NCBI GenBank assembly: GCA_037176705.1
Contig: CM073891.1
Coordinates: 94,547,827-94,611,826 of the forward strand
Source of the DNA: Molossus alvarezi
Taxonomy: Eukaryota; Chordata; Mammalia; Chiroptera; Molossidae
DNA: 64,000 bases
Direction of reading: 5' to 3'
The notes under the pieces are model-generated. The model was given only the letters and a program-made list of their open reading frames with translations, was not told the DNA's origin and did no database searches. Positions 11,440-23,745 of this stretch are shown here, piece by piece. The translations under genes were made by a program, and so were the position numbers. The first letter of the stretch is position 1; each line of letters opens with the position of its first letter.

Positions 11440-13689
11440 GTGGCAACATTTTTTTGTCAAAGCTCAGTCAGTCCCCTCTCTTGTTGAATGGAGCAAAAGC
11501 CTACCTAGACTTCAAATTATGAGTGTTCAGACTTGGTTCAGAAGACGCAGTCCTAGCTTTTCTGAGTGGCTTTACAATTTCTGGCTTGGCTCTAGGTACA
11601 TGAGATATTTGGTATATAATAGCCCATAAGCTAGAACAGTACAATGGTATGCATTGTTGAGTATCAGATGAGGAGTGGAAGCTTGCCTTGCTGCTTGGGC
11701 ACTGCTCATATCAATCTCTCTGTACCACTCCCAGTATTTTACCTAGTTTTATATATATGATTTGAAGGATGGGTTAGAATGGGGAAGGTTTTCCAAGGCC
11801 GACTAAATTACTGATTTATAAAAAAAAGGAACTTGGCAGAGGGAACCTTAGGCTATAGACTTTATTTGGCTTAGGGGCATTATTTCTAGAGAGACTGTCC
11901 TCATTTGTTTGAAAGATAATGGTGTGGGGTTCTGTGTGACTCACAGCAATATCCTTGCTCTGGCAAACCCCTGGATAGGGCAGGATTTGGAAAACAAGGA
12001 GTGTCTTTGCAGTTTTCCAGGATTGTTATGAACAAATGACCCTATTGCATTCCCTGATTCCTCAGCACCCTCTGGACACTGGCCTGGTCATGGGCAATTG
12101 GCTGTCCAAATAGCGTGTGCAGGTTTGCAGCTGGAGCTCTTAGTGAGGATGAGGCCCAGCGAGTCCCCAGCTGACGGCTCGCGGAGCATTACCCAGTGTG
12201 CAGCTGTTGCCTGAATCACAAGTAGCATCTGAGTGTAGGGCTGGCACTTGCTCCGCTCCCCTTCCTTTCTACTTGCTGCTCTGTGTATCTGATCGATGGG
12301 GCCGGGTGTTGGCTGGGATCCAGCTAAGCCAGCCATGTTGTTAGATGTAGCATTTTAGTCTCCCCCCTTCTCATCTTTTCCTGTTTGTCAACATCCTAGG
12401 ATAGAGTGTATTCCAGCAGGAATTGTACGGGTCATGCTGGTCTCCTTATAAATTTGTAAGAGTGGTTTTCAGTCTGCTTTTCCCTTGTGGCTTCTCAATC
12501 GGGTTGCAAGTGAGATTTGGCTGGTGGGCGGAAGTTTGCTGACCCCCAGGTATAGGATGTTGGGCATTGGCCTCTCTATCTGACTTGGCCTCCTTTTTGT
12601 CTGTTGCTATCTCAGGAGTGTCTCTTCAAAGGCAGCTGGCTTAGCATTGATCAGTACTGTGGTTTTTTGTTTTTGTGTTTTTCCTAAACTCTTGGTGTGG
12701 TTTGGCAGCTTGGAGACAAACATGGTGTTGACCCAGTGATCTTAACTTACTCCCAGCTTTTTAAGGGACAAATAGCATCCCTCTTTAGGGCTTCAGAGGG
12801 CCAAAGGGTTCAGTGCCTACTCCCGGATAACGAGTTCCTGTCAAGTGTCTTAAATCAGAGTTTGGTATAGAAGAGACTGGATTAAGAAGATGTGTTTTAA
12901 ATTCTTCCTGGAGTATTTTGTGCTTTTCGGAAGGTAATCTGAGTGGACATTTTTACTAACAGCCATAATGATAACAGAAAACAATGAACTTGAATCTCTC
13001 AAAGATCAAAGGTAGTACACAACAAGCTTGTTGGAGCCTTGGATGCTGGGAGCTAGACGTTGTTTGTAGTCGTGTTAGGCATGAAAACAGATGTTGATTT
13101 TTCTTAAACTTACTTTTTTTCTAATTGAAAAAGTCCCTTCTGCCCTGCCCCTTGGCTGGGTTGGGAGTAGGACAAGAAAGACTCTCAGGGTGCCTATATG
13201 CACAATGCACCTCATTTCTGAAAGTCTTCTGATTATTTGGCAGAAAATCCAGAAAGTATAAACAAAGTAAGGTGGAATAGTCTGGTCTGTGGAGTTTCAT
13301 TTTCTTATTATGTTCATTAAGGTACTATTTGTTGTATCCTGCCTTCTTAGGACCCTGAAAGATATTTTTTGACACTGAAAAGTGCATTGTATCTTATTGT
13401 ATCTTTTCTCTTGAACCCTGCATGACTAATACGATTTTGTAACAATTGATTCCTGCTAAAATGGTAACTTCCCTTTGCCATACCTCATCTATCTAGATTA
13501 CAGTGAGAAAGTAAAATTTTGACTCCTGAAGAGCCAAAATAGGTATGTTCCTAAAAATTCACTTTCACTAGAACCCCTTAGACACTCAGAGCCTATATAT
13601 ACATATTTTATTCACCTTTAGCTCAAAGTAGATTATCGATTAGAAGTGAATTGGATCCAGCAGCAAGGTAGAAAGCGGAGAAAGAGCCC
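11440..13689. other. Unassigned DNA with one hAT end fragment
   Basis: Mostly unassigned. At about 12485-12551 the minus strand starts near GGGGGTCAGCAAACTTCCG, resembling the terminal repeat of old mammalian hAT-Charlie elements (GGTCGGCAAACT type); I rate that as weak. The open frame at 12088-12336 (minus) has no known domain. Confidence 0.4.
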
Positions 13690-13691
13690 TG

Positions 13692-13836
13692 GACTGTGTA
13701 GCTCAGTGATTGTAGCATCTGGCCTGTGGACAAGAGTCTTGGGTTCAATTCCTGGTCGGAGGCGAGTGCCTGGGTTTCAGGTTTGATCCCCAGCCCCAGT
13801 TGAGGTGCGAGTGGGAGACAACCAGTTGATCTCTCG

Positions 13837-13872
<36 letters not shown>

Positions 13873-13966
13873 TTCTCACTTTCTCACTTTCCCTTCCTTC
13901 CACTCTCTCTAAAAAAAAAAAAAAAATCAATGGAAAAAAATATCCTCGGGTGAGGATTAAAAAAGA
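13692..13966 (+). mobile_element. VES-type SINE with expanded (CT)n
   Basis: Head TGTAGCTCAGTGATTGTAG and B-box GGGTTCAATTCC, then an expanded CT run (about 13838-13869), an A-run and the tail ATCCTCGGGTGAGGATT. Short flanking repeats with GAGAAAGA are seen on both sides. Confidence 0.9.
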
Positions 13967-14382
13967 AAACAGAGAAAGATAAAACAGATACTAGACTCTG
14001 AATATGATGTGTCGTTGCTGTTTTGATAATAGAAAATTATTTTACTGTTGTAATTGTATAGATTATTTTCTTGAGTGAAAATAGGTCTTAGGCTGGGGCG
14101 GTCCCGTAGAGTAAAAGAATTTTGCTTTCCTAAAGTGAGCCATCGTTCTTTGGAAGGTCCTATCCTGCCTCTTTTATTGGATGTTTTGTTGCTTTTCACA
14201 GTAGTATCAGCATCCTTGCTGGTACCGAATTTTCCATAGCCTTTATTTAGTCCACTTAAACAAAAACTCAGTGGCTTCTAACAATAGCACTTCATTTCTC
14301 ACTCCTGTATCCACCATAGGTAGGCTGTGGCTCTGCCTCATGTTGTCTTCTCTTTGGAACTCAGGCAGATGGATCATTCTTT

Positions 14383-14616
14383 TTTTTAATCCTCACCAGA
14401 GGACATTTTTGCATTTATCTTCAAATAGAGTGGGGCGGAGGGGAGAGAGAGAGAAACATTGATGTGAGAGAGACATATTGATTGGCTGCCACTCACATGA
14501 CCCCAACCGGGCCGGGGACAAACTGCAACCGAGGTGCATGCCCTTAGTGGGAACCGAACCCGAGACTCTCTGGTCCTTGGGCCAACGCTCTAACCACTGG
14601 GAAAACTGGCCAGGGC
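14383..14616 (-). mobile_element. VES-type SINE
   Basis: Complete minus-strand copy. A near-perfect 17-bp duplication CAGATGGATCATTCTTT lies at 14366-14382 and 14617-14633. Confidence 0.95.
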
Positions 14617-14820
14617 CAGATGGATCATTCTTTATCAGGGATCTTACCAATGTCATAGTGGAGGGAAGAGAGAGACATGGCACCAAGAGCTGACTCAAGT
14701 CTGAGTTCACTGGCCACTCCCAAATTCACCAGGGCAGGGATGTATGTTCCTTCCTCAGGGAAGAGCCCTTATAAACCACTTGGCTAAGTCTTACAGTGAG
14801 GTGGGAGATTATTATCCTCT

Positions 14821-14822
<2 letters not shown>

Positions 14823-14886
<64 letters not shown>
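14823..14886. repeat. (GA)n microsatellite
   Basis: Over 30 uninterrupted GA dinucleotides, not attached to any SINE body I can see. Confidence 0.97.
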
Positions 14887-14889
<3 letters not shown>

Positions 14890-14890
<1 letters not shown>

Positions 14891-17385
14891 TTTGTAACAA
14901 TACTACAGACTTGATGGATGGCCAGTTTATCTATCCCCAACCGGGGAACGCATATTTATTTACTTGGGGAATACAAGTTGAATACTGGTTTTGCCCTGCA
15001 AAAATTTCACTGGTCTGTTGGATCAATAACCATAAACATTAAAACCTTAAGGGAATATAATATATAAGTTGTAGCTGTTATATTCACTTTTCTCAAAAGT
15101 TTAATTTTTTAAGACCTGAATAAATCCCCTTGGATCCATGGACTTGTTCTGATTTGCATAGCTATACTTAGCTCCGGGGCTTGTAGGGGTGATCTCTATA
15201 ACCTACAAAAAACAATTAGAAAATGGCCTTCCATCTGCCACCAATTTGTATTTTGGGTAAATGACGCCAAGAAGTATGGTTTTAACTGACGTTACCTGCA
15301 ATAACTAAGTCGATTTATGCTAACTTCCATGCAGTATTACTTATATTGGATAACATGGAGCCCAAAAGAAGTAACACTCGTTTTTCCCCAGCCAGTGGAG
15401 TGACAACTAAACGCCTACTTCTGTGCAGTTGTAGTGAGGAGGCACCTGATTGAAGCTGAACCAAAAGGAAGTCCTGCTGTTTGGGGAAGGGTTCGTTGCC
15501 CTTCTTCCCTTCTCCCATCCTTGCTGGAGAAGAATAACATTTTGTGGTTTGATATGAGCCAGGTGCTGATGTGAAAATCCACTGACCACACTTTTTCCCT
15601 TGCCAGCCAATATGAGAACTAGGAAAACAAGTTCAATCTGTCTTGTTTAGGAGGCTTCTTCAAATATAGTCCTGCTGATGCTGGGCCACCGTAGGCACTT
15701 TGTATGTGGGAGTGAAATATAAAATCTCTCTTGCTGCTGGTGAACAGTAAGATGTATGCCAAGTTGCTGTGTTTGCTCTTCAGAGTGTGCATCAAGTGAT
15801 TGCAAATGCTGCTGTCATTTGATGTGGTGGCTCTGTCAGAAAGCGGAAGCTGCTGCTTCAGACTGGCTCCCTGTAGGATAATGAATTGTCATGCCTCTGC
15901 TGATTATCTAACAAGTTTGTACAACGTGTAACACAAGCTGACAAGACAAACAATTTTATTAATTTAAGCCTGCTGCTAATGGGATTGCAGTGTGGTATGA
16001 ATGTAGGAGTACTATATACCAGTACAGGAGTATGCTACCCCACAAAGACTTGTATTCTGGGTTTGGCAATAAGAATAGATTATTTTTCAAGAAACATTGT
16101 TTGGTATTTCCATTTGTCCTATATTAATTTGGATTTGAATTGGAAAATACTTAGGAATGCTCAGGGATTTATGAAGCTTAAAGTACATGGGCCCTTGCAT
16201 CAGCCTTTGGAGTATTCATGCTGATAAATGCCAGTGGGCAGTAGATAAACTTTTGTTTTTTATAAAGCAATTATAACTAAAGGAACTTTTGTCTTAAATC
16301 TGTCTAGAGTTCTGTCTTTCGTTGAGGGTGCTGGGGCCTATAAGGAGATGGATTATATTTGTATGGCCTCTGATCTGTTTTATTTTAATTTCAAATTCTC
16401 ACGTTTTTGTATTTGAACTTGACAATTTGAAGTAATTGAATCTTGAGTTGTTGACTAGAATTGATTAACTATGTTTATGAGAAGAATTCATTACACAAGA
16501 GAAACTAGGTTAATCCAGGTAAGATAAGAAAGAGGTTTCCTATGAACTCTGTGTAATCTGATTCTGGGTTTTTAGAGAGGTGTTCCAAGCATGGAAAATG
16601 ATCCAGCATAAGAATCAGGGAGTTTCAGAATCCGTAAGAGTATGTAGACGTTGAGATTATTTCAACAAGAGTGGTTATATTTCAGAGCTTCAGAAATAGT
16701 AACAATGGGCTGTTTCTTTCAGGACACTGGGTAAAGCAATGTAGTGATGTAGCAGGCTCTTGTCAGTTGTGTATCCACCAACATGCTGGCTTTGCGACAG
16801 TGCAGGCTATAAACTGTGCTAAGTTAATGTGGCAGGCAATCAAGAATTTAGGGCACTGGCATTAAAAAAAAAAAGTCACTTAAAAAATCTTAGTAAATCT
16901 AAAACAGCAAGTGATTGAGATTTCTGCCTTAGAAATGTCGACTTCATGTATTGTGTTTTGGGATCATTCACTGCACCCCAACAATTGTGATGTTACTGCC
17001 TATTAACTCTCCTTTGCTCTATTCTTGGTACCTCCCTCACACCATCTGCTTTAGTAGCAGCTTACATACTTTAGACCTGTGTATTGTTTTAAAGCAGATT
17101 AGGGGTTGGGGTGTGTGACTGCAGGTAAGTTCTGTAACTGCATATTGTATAATTAAAAAACAATCATAAACTGGAGAATAGTTTATATGTTTTACATTTT
17201 GTCTTCATTCTTCTTTTAAGTGGTAGAATTGCCAGCTGTTACCAGAAATAACAATATATTTACCTAGTGGTACAAATTTCAAGTATTTTCCAGATTATGC
17301 TCCCAATACCAATAAAAGTTATTCTTTGTTTAAATGTAAATGGTATAACTCTGCTTATCATTTCCACTTTCTGAAAGCTTTTTTT
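14890..17385. other. Unassigned DNA, includes a candidate conserved element
   Basis: No repeat recognised. The block at about 15655-15975 is rich in TAAT, GATTATC and ACAAT motifs and has the look of a conserved enhancer (see findings). Open frames here are short and lack domains. Confidence 0.4.
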
Positions 17386-18000
17386 AAAGAATCTTTTTTT
17401 TATATTGAGGTTAAACATCTAGTCATGTGTATAAAGTATAGTAACCTTAAGTATACACTTGATGAATTTTTAGGTATGTATATACCCTTTACCTACCACC
17501 CTTATAAACATAGAATATTTCAGCCGCCCACAAGGTACCCATTGCCTGACGTTATGCCTTGAGGTAACCACTGTTTTGTTATCTATCATCATGAGTTGGT
17601 CGAGCCTATTCTTGAGCATCATTGAGTGGAATCATATATTGGGTACCCTTTTATGGCTGGCTTTTTTCATGCAATGCCTGTGAGGTTAACTATGCTGTTC
17701 CAAGTATCAATAGTGATTCTTTTCTTTTGTATATAATATTCCATTGTATGAATGAACTACTCTTTGTTTAGCCATTCTCTTATTAATGGACAATTAGATT
17801 GTTACCTTCTTGGATCCATTATGATAAAGATGCTAATACACATTCTTGTTTATGACAAGCACATTTTTTTCCCTGGTAGAAATAGTATACCTAGGAATGG
17901 TATTGGTTGGGTCATAGGGCAGGTGAAAGTGGATGGATTTGAGCTTTTTAGACTTTACAATTTTATGCATCTGTCCTGCTTATTTATTACTTGGAACCTA
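17386..18000 (-). mobile_element. Ancient L1 3' end
   Basis: The plus strand carries typical antisense L1M 3' sequence, such as ATATTCCATTGTATGAATG, a TTTAGCCATTCTCTTATTAA-like block and CCTAGGAATGGTATTGGTTG. Heavily diverged and 5'-truncated. No reading frame survives. Confidence 0.8.
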
Positions 18001-18028
18001 ATGGTGAATGGGAAAGGAATGGACTTTA

Positions 18029-18268
18029 TTTTTTTTAATCCTCACCCGAGGACATTTTTGCATTTATCTTCAGATAGAGCGGGAGGGAGAGAGAAAGAGA
18101 GAAACATTGACGTGAGAGAGACACATTGAATGGTTGCCACCCACACGACCCCAACTGGGGCCAGAGACAAACTGCAACCGAGGTACGTGCCCTTAGCGGG
18201 AACCAAACCTGGGACTCTCTGGTCCTCAGGCCGATGCTCTAACTGCTGAGCCAAACCATCCAGGGCAG
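18029..18268 (-). mobile_element. VES-type SINE
   Basis: Complete minus-strand copy with a perfect 14-bp duplication AGGAATGGACTTTA at 18015-18028 and 18269-18282. It inserted just right of the old L1 end. Confidence 0.95.
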
Positions 18269-18284
18269 AGGAATGGACTTTAAA

Positions 18285-20033
18285 GGATTTGGCTAGTTTG
18301 TGTCTGAAACCAGCCTACCACTAGTTCTGAGACATTAAAAGGATAAATTTAAATCTGTTTTTGAATTTGTAAAATGGGCATTATAACGATGACTTTTCTT
18401 GGTTGTTGTATAGTAAATGAAGTTGAATAAGATAATACATAGGGTACATTTGACAAATATTCCTATCTTTGTTTACTTGCCAGAGAAACTTGATCACTTG
18501 CTTATAGCTAAATAAAGAGAAGGTGTTTGTTTGACTTTAACACTGTTAATTTTAAACTTTCCTAGCTTTGCCAAGGACAGTCAGCTATGAGCATACATGA
18601 CAATAAGAAAAATTAGTCAAGAAGTTAATGTATAACTATGTAAAAGTCAAAAGGCACCTCTCTTCTGTGCTGTCATTCTATTTTCTCTTTGCCATTATTA
18701 AGGGGTAAGTCTCCTCAAAAAGCTCTTTTTACCTTATCTCTATATCCAGTAGTCATTTGAAGTGCTCGCTTTTTGCTTAATAGCTTCCCGACTTTCTTCA
18801 GTTAGGTTGTTTCTTCATTCCTTCAAGCATTGAGACTGTACTATGTGTCCAGGCTAATTGCTGGTATTGTTTAACAACATGGACTTGATAAACTAGAAAC
18901 TGCGTAATAATTGCAGATCATATTCTGAAGAGATTTGTACGTCATTGTAATTTCCGTTTATAGCACAATAATTTTATAGCATATTTCAAAGATACAAAAA
19001 GATTTCAAAAAGTAGATTTCAAGTAATTTATTGCTCTCCATATATACCTTAACTAGGACTTCTGGAAATCACTGTTTTCATCATATCTCCATATGGTTTT
19101 CTAGGTCACCTACCACTGCCATTTTGGCCATCAAGTATAAGATTAGCATGCTGAATGAAGAATTGTGAATATTTTGCTTGCCTCTAATTATAATTCAACT
19201 TCCCTTACTTCAATTAAGTTTTAACTATCCCCAAACCCAAACATTTCTCTTTTTGTGAAAGGTGAAGGATTGGGGGAGGAAAGTGTTTTTAACAGTTATA
19301 TGTACATTTCTTTATTAAAATTCCTAGACCTGAGAGCTCCTCACTAGCACTGTCCATGGTGATCATTTGACCAGCTGTAGTTTTGTGGATTATCTTTTAA
19401 TTTCAAGGTGGGAAAGCTGTGGCCATCTCATCTGATATATTTTGGGATACTTGATCTCCTTGATTAACTGAGAAAGTATCAACTAAGGAAGGAAAGCTAA
19501 GCCAACAAAATACTTAACATGCCAAGGATAGAAGATTTACAGAAACAGACATTTAAAGTAACCACATAGTCATATTTAAACTGTTCTGTAATACTCAACA
19601 GTCTTGTCCATCCTCTGTAAGTCTTAAGCTTTGATAACCTGAAAGTTCTCCTTTTGATTAAATTTCTTTATCTACAGTTAAAAGCTAACATCTATCTGGT
19701 CGTACTAGCCATTTGACCTCATTCCTAACAGCCATTTTTCCTTGAAAGCTGTTAAATTTAACTTCCTCTTTCCTCTTATCTGTTCAAAACCCTTGTGTCT
19801 TTTTAAATGATCCTGTTTCCATTTTTCTTTCAAGGAACACTTCTTGTATAACAGGTACAATTGTTAAAGTATTCCTCAAAGGTTTGTACCTCGATACATT
19901 CTGTTCAAAACTATTGGATATTATTGAGCATCCTCAGGAATTGTGTTCCAGAAATGAATTGATTTAAAATTAAATTGTAGGCCTTTGCTATTATTGCTCA
20001 GAAATATCTGGAACTCATTTATCATTATTCTTG
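18285..20033. other. Unassigned AT-rich DNA
   Basis: No named repeat, exon or RNA gene recognised. Confidence 0.5.
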
Positions 20034-20190
20034 TAATATGGTGGAAAGAGCTTTGGTGTGAGAGATCCAGATTCTCTCCCCTGACCTTCTAATTACTTGT
20101 TTTTTGGTTACAGGTGAAAACTCTAATCTCATAGAGTTTGATTTCATTATCTGTAAACTGAAGGGTTTGGACTAGATTGGGAAGAGCTCA
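20034..20190 (+). mobile_element. MIR-type SINE relic
   Basis: Core-like order: GGAAAGAGCTTTGGTGTGAG, an ATTACTTGTTT block, then TTTCATTATCTGTAAACTGA, matching the MIR core and tail in degenerate form. Old, shared across mammals. Confidence 0.65.
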
Positions 20191-20219
20191 GAAATATCCT
20201 CAGGGGTCAGGGTGGTAAT

Positions 20220-20603
20220 TGTATTACACTGTAATGACAGCCCTAGCAAACTAGCACAGCCTAAATGTCTTAAGTAACAGAAATTTATATACTCAGAGTT
20301 CTGGAGGGTAGAAGTCCAAGATTAAGGTGGTGTAGGGTTTGGTTTCTTCTGAGGCTTCCCTCCTTGGCTTGCAGGTAACTACTCTCGGATTCTTCTTCAC
20401 AGTCATTCCTCTGTGCATGTGTGACCATGGTGTCTTTCTAACTTCCTCTTCTTGTAAGGACCCCTTACCAATCAGATGAGGGCCCACCCTGTATTCTTAT
20501 TTTAATTAAATCATCTCTTAAAAGGTCCTGTCTACAAATATAGTCAGATTCTGAGGTTCAACAGAACCTATGAATTTGGGGAGACACAATTGAGTGCACA
20601 ACA
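20220..20603 (-). mobile_element. MaLR (MLT1-type) LTR
   Basis: The minus strand runs from TGTTGTGCACTCAATTGTG to GTAATACA and contains blocks typical of MLT1 LTRs: GGGTGGGCCCTCATC, CCTTACAAGAAGAGG, AAGCCAAGGAGGGAAGCC and ATAAATTTCTGTTACTTAAG. The 5-bp flanks GTAAT and GTAAC match at 4 of 5. No internal region is attached, so it is probably a solo LTR. Confidence 0.85.
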
Positions 20604-21102
20604 GTAACTAAATGTATCAAGGAGCTCGGTCTGACAGAGAAGATTTTGCTCCAGGCTTTATGTCTACAACTATGACTGATACCCAAATTAGGCTTGACAT
20701 ATGACACTGACTCTAATCTGAAGAAAGCTTGGCCTTCCTGACTTCTAAATTGAACTCATAGCTGTTTCACATTTGTAAGTTTCTCTTAACTTTATTTTCA
20801 AAGAATAATTATGAAAGAAATCAGGTCTGCAGTGGCATCCTGTCCTTTGCTGTTGGGTCCTGGCAGTCGATTTGGCTAAAAGATGTGCGTGGCTTCATAA
20901 TTTGTGCATAATCTTTATCAGAGTACAGTAAACCCTCAATATTGTGGACCTCAATTTAATGGACAGACTTTCCAGAATGTATGTCATATGTACAAATTGA
21001 CACCCTGTTCATTTTAAAATGCTTTTAACGAAGATTTGCTTATAATTAAATTAACAGGTTATTTTTTTTTGGTCATTAATTCACTGTTATTTTATTTTGT
21101 TT

Positions 21103-21353
21103 AATTATTTTTTGTTAACCCTCACCCAGAGATATTTTTCCATTGATCTTTAGAGAGAGTGGAAAGGAAGGAGGGGGGGGGACACAACAACCATTGATGT
21201 GAGAGAGACACATTGATTGGTTGCCTCCTGCACAACCCCGACTGGGGCTGGGGATTGAATCTGCAACCTGTGTATGTGCCCTTGACCGGAATCTAACCCA
21301 AGGCCCTTAAGTCTGTGGGCTGACACTCTAACTGCTGAGCCAAACCAGCCAGG
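21103..21353 (-). mobile_element. VES-type SINE inside Tigger
   Basis: Older minus-strand copy with tail complement AACCCTCACCCAGAGATATT, a G-run near 21171-21180 and head complement GAGCCAAACCAGCCAGGG. Target duplication unclear. Confidence 0.88.
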
Positions 21354-21584
21354 GAAGTTCAGTTATTTTAAGCATTTTTTAGAAAATAGGCTGTATGTTA
21401 GGAAAATACTAGTAATCTTGCCAACATAAGTAAAAATTACATATGTACTACTAGTCTACATATTTAAATCCAAGAGTCACTGCTCGTAAACCATGTTATG
21501 GGAATGATTAGCACATGATCACATTGCATCACCTGCCATAATTGATTCTATTGTCTCATGGTGTGACTTTCTGCAGCAGTTTTA

Positions 21585-21805
21585 TTTATTTTAAAAATAT
21601 GTTTTTATTTGTTTTTTAGAGAAAGAGGTAGGGGGAAAGAGAGAGAGAGAAATAGCGATGTGAGAGAAACATCTATCAGCTGCCTCTTGCATGCCCCCTA
21701 CTGGGGATCGATCCTGTAACCTGGGCTTATGCCTTACTGGGAATCGAACCGGGACCTCTCAGTCCATGGGAGGATGCTCAATCCACTGACCCACATCTGC
21801 TGGCC
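21585..21805 (-). mobile_element. Variant bat SINE inside Tigger
   Basis: A different subfamily from most copies here: GCATGCCCCCTACTGGGGAT in the body and no ATCCTCACC tail. A perfect 15-bp duplication TCTGCAGCAGTTTTA lies at 21570-21584 and 21806-21820. Confidence 0.92.
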
Positions 21806-22049
21806 TCTGCAGCAGTTTTAATGCCTGTGACCAATGTTCCCACATGCACTAAGCCACACTCCAGCCGTGTTCATTTGTTTTCTCGAGGTGACTGATGAAT
21901 GCAGGCATTTACTAGAACTATTCAGTATAAATTTAAAATTAGTATATTTTATATAGAAAACTGTCCTGTGAAATTAAACTTTTCATACATAATTAATTTT
22001 AATTGCACAAACATTTCTACATAAGTAAAAACAGGTAAACTAATTTGTG

Positions 22050-22268
22050 AATTTAAAAATATTTTTATTGATTTTTATATAGAGAAAGGAAGGGGGAGAG
22101 AGAGAGAGAAACATCAATGAGAGAGAGCCATCCATTGGGTGCCTCCTGCATGCCCCCCTACTGGGGATCGAGCCTGGAACCCAAGCATGTACCCCAACCA
22201 GAATTGAACCAGAGACCTCTTGGTGCCTGGGATGATGGTCAGCCAAGTGAGCCATACCAGCTGAGCCA
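22050..22268 (-). mobile_element. Variant bat SINE inside Tigger
   Basis: Same GCATGCCCCCCTACTGGGGA subfamily as the previous SINE. Imperfect flanks TAATTTGTGAATTT and TAATTTGTCAAATT. Confidence 0.9.
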
Positions 22269-22368
22269 TAATTTGTCAAATTTTTAATATATACATTTGG
22301 AAATCCTACTTTATTATAATAGACATCCTCTTGCCCGAATTGGTCCATTATATCAAGGTTTTATTGTA

Positions 22369-23001
22369 CTCACCTTCTTAAAGTTCTGTTTAAGAAAAGG
22401 ATTTAAAGGAAGATCCAAGCTTTGTACCTGAAGATATTCACTGTAGCACAATCTCAGAAAAAGTAGAAATAATCTAAATAATCAGAAATTGGGGCTAGAT
22501 TAAATAAATTTTGGAATAGTCATACTCCATTAAGATTTTTAAAATTTGAATTATTTCTTTTAGTACAGTATAGAAGTATTGAGTGTACAGTTTGAATTTT
22601 TACTTATACATATAATTATGCATTCCAATTTTATATCTACAAAAATTAGAAAGATTATATGTCTGCTTGGTCGATTATTTCAGTTACAGTGTAAGTGAAG
22701 AAAATGTCAAAGATCATTCTATTTGTACTATAATTATAATTGTACAAAATCGTGAGCATAGAGTAAGACTGAAGGGGAACTGTTTTTAGAGCAGGGTTAA
22801 ACATTTGTGTTTGGATAAATAGTAAAGTGCATTTTTTCATTTTAATTTTTATTACTTTTTTTTTTTAACCAGATTTGTTTATATTACTGACTCTTATTTA
22901 AAAAGATTATTTTTGACGAGGAACCTTCACATTAAGGCTCTTCTGCATTGGGCCTGTCTTATGCTGCTGATAAATAATTTATTTGGTGAATTCTTCTAAA
23001 A
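22369..23001. other. Unassigned DNA, possible old LINE tail
   Basis: The stretch around 22430-22530 (AGTAGAAATAATCTAAAT, GGGGCTAGATTAAATAAATT) resembles sense-strand L1 3' UTR text, but is too degraded to assign firmly. Confidence 0.4.
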
Positions 23002-23150
23002 TAGTGGTTCTCAAACTTTCTGGTTTAGGGGCTCCTGCATATCACTAAAAATTATTGAGGAACCAAAGAGCTTTTGTTAATGTGGAATAATTATCTATCG
23101 ATACATATTTATTGTATTAGAGATAAAACTGAGACATTGTAACATATTTA

Positions 23151-23151
<1 letters not shown>

Positions 23152-23183
<32 letters not shown>

Positions 23184-23390
23184 CCCAGCCAGTGTGGCTC
23201 AGTGGATTGAACATCATCCCATGGACTGAGAGGTCCTGGTTCCATTCCTGTGTTGGGCACACACCCAAGTTGTCGCCTCATCCCCAGTAGGGGGCCTGTA
23301 GGAGGCAGCTGATCAATATTTCTCTCACACTGGTATTTCTGTCTCTTCCTCTCTCTTTAAAAAAAATCAATTAAAACTATTTTTTTAAGA
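23152..23390 (+). mobile_element. Variant bat SINE preceded by a 31-nt A-run
   Basis: Head GCCCAGCCAGTGTGGCTCAG, B-box-like GGTCCTGGTTCCATTCC, body with CCCCAGTAGGGGGC, and an A-rich tail near 23358-23390. The A-run of about 31 at 23152-23182 sits before the head, where a tail is not expected. Confidence 0.85.
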
Positions 23391-23400
23391 AACCAAGTCT

Positions 23401-23745
23401 GGCCCTGGTCGGTTTGGCTCAGCGGTTAGAGCATCGGCCTGCGGTCCAGAGAGACCCGGGTTCGGTTTCCGCTAAGGGCACGTACTTTGGTTACAGTTTG
23501 TCCCCAGCCCTGGTTGGGTAGTGCAGTTGGCAGCCACTCGATGTGTCCCTTTCACATCGATGTTTCTCTCTTTCTCTCCCCTCCTTGACGTGAAAGGGAC
23601 ACATCAATTGGCTGCCACCCACACAACCCAAACAGGGCAGTGGAATGGAACCAGGACCTCTCAGTCCATGGGATGATGTTCAGTTTACTGAGCCACACAC
23701 TGGCTGGGTAATCCTTGGGTGAGAATTTAAAAAACAAACAAACAA
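23401..23745. mobile_element. Inverted (fold-back) SINE chimera
   Basis: 23401-23583 is a normal plus-strand VES head and body ending in CT-rich sequence. From about 23585 the sequence switches to minus-strand VES (GACGTGAAAGGGACACATCA, GGCTGCCACCCACACAACCC) and then to minus-strand head text of the variant type up to CACACTGGCTGGG. A plus-strand-like tail (AATCCTTGGGTGAGAATTT) closes it. The inner arms form an inverted repeat centred near 23584. The structure could come from template switching or from nested opposite insertions. Confidence 0.75.

Larger units (their letters stand above)
20936..22366. mobile_element. Tigger-like (pogo) element with three nested SINEs
   Basis: The left end CAGTAAACCCTCAATATTGTG and the inverse of the right end (CAATAAAACCTTGATATAATG) form terminal inverted repeats bordered by TA on both sides (20934-20935 and 22367-22368), as for pogo/Tigger. 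Without the three SINEs the element is about 0.7 kb with no transposase frame, so it is non-autonomous. Confidence 0.8.
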
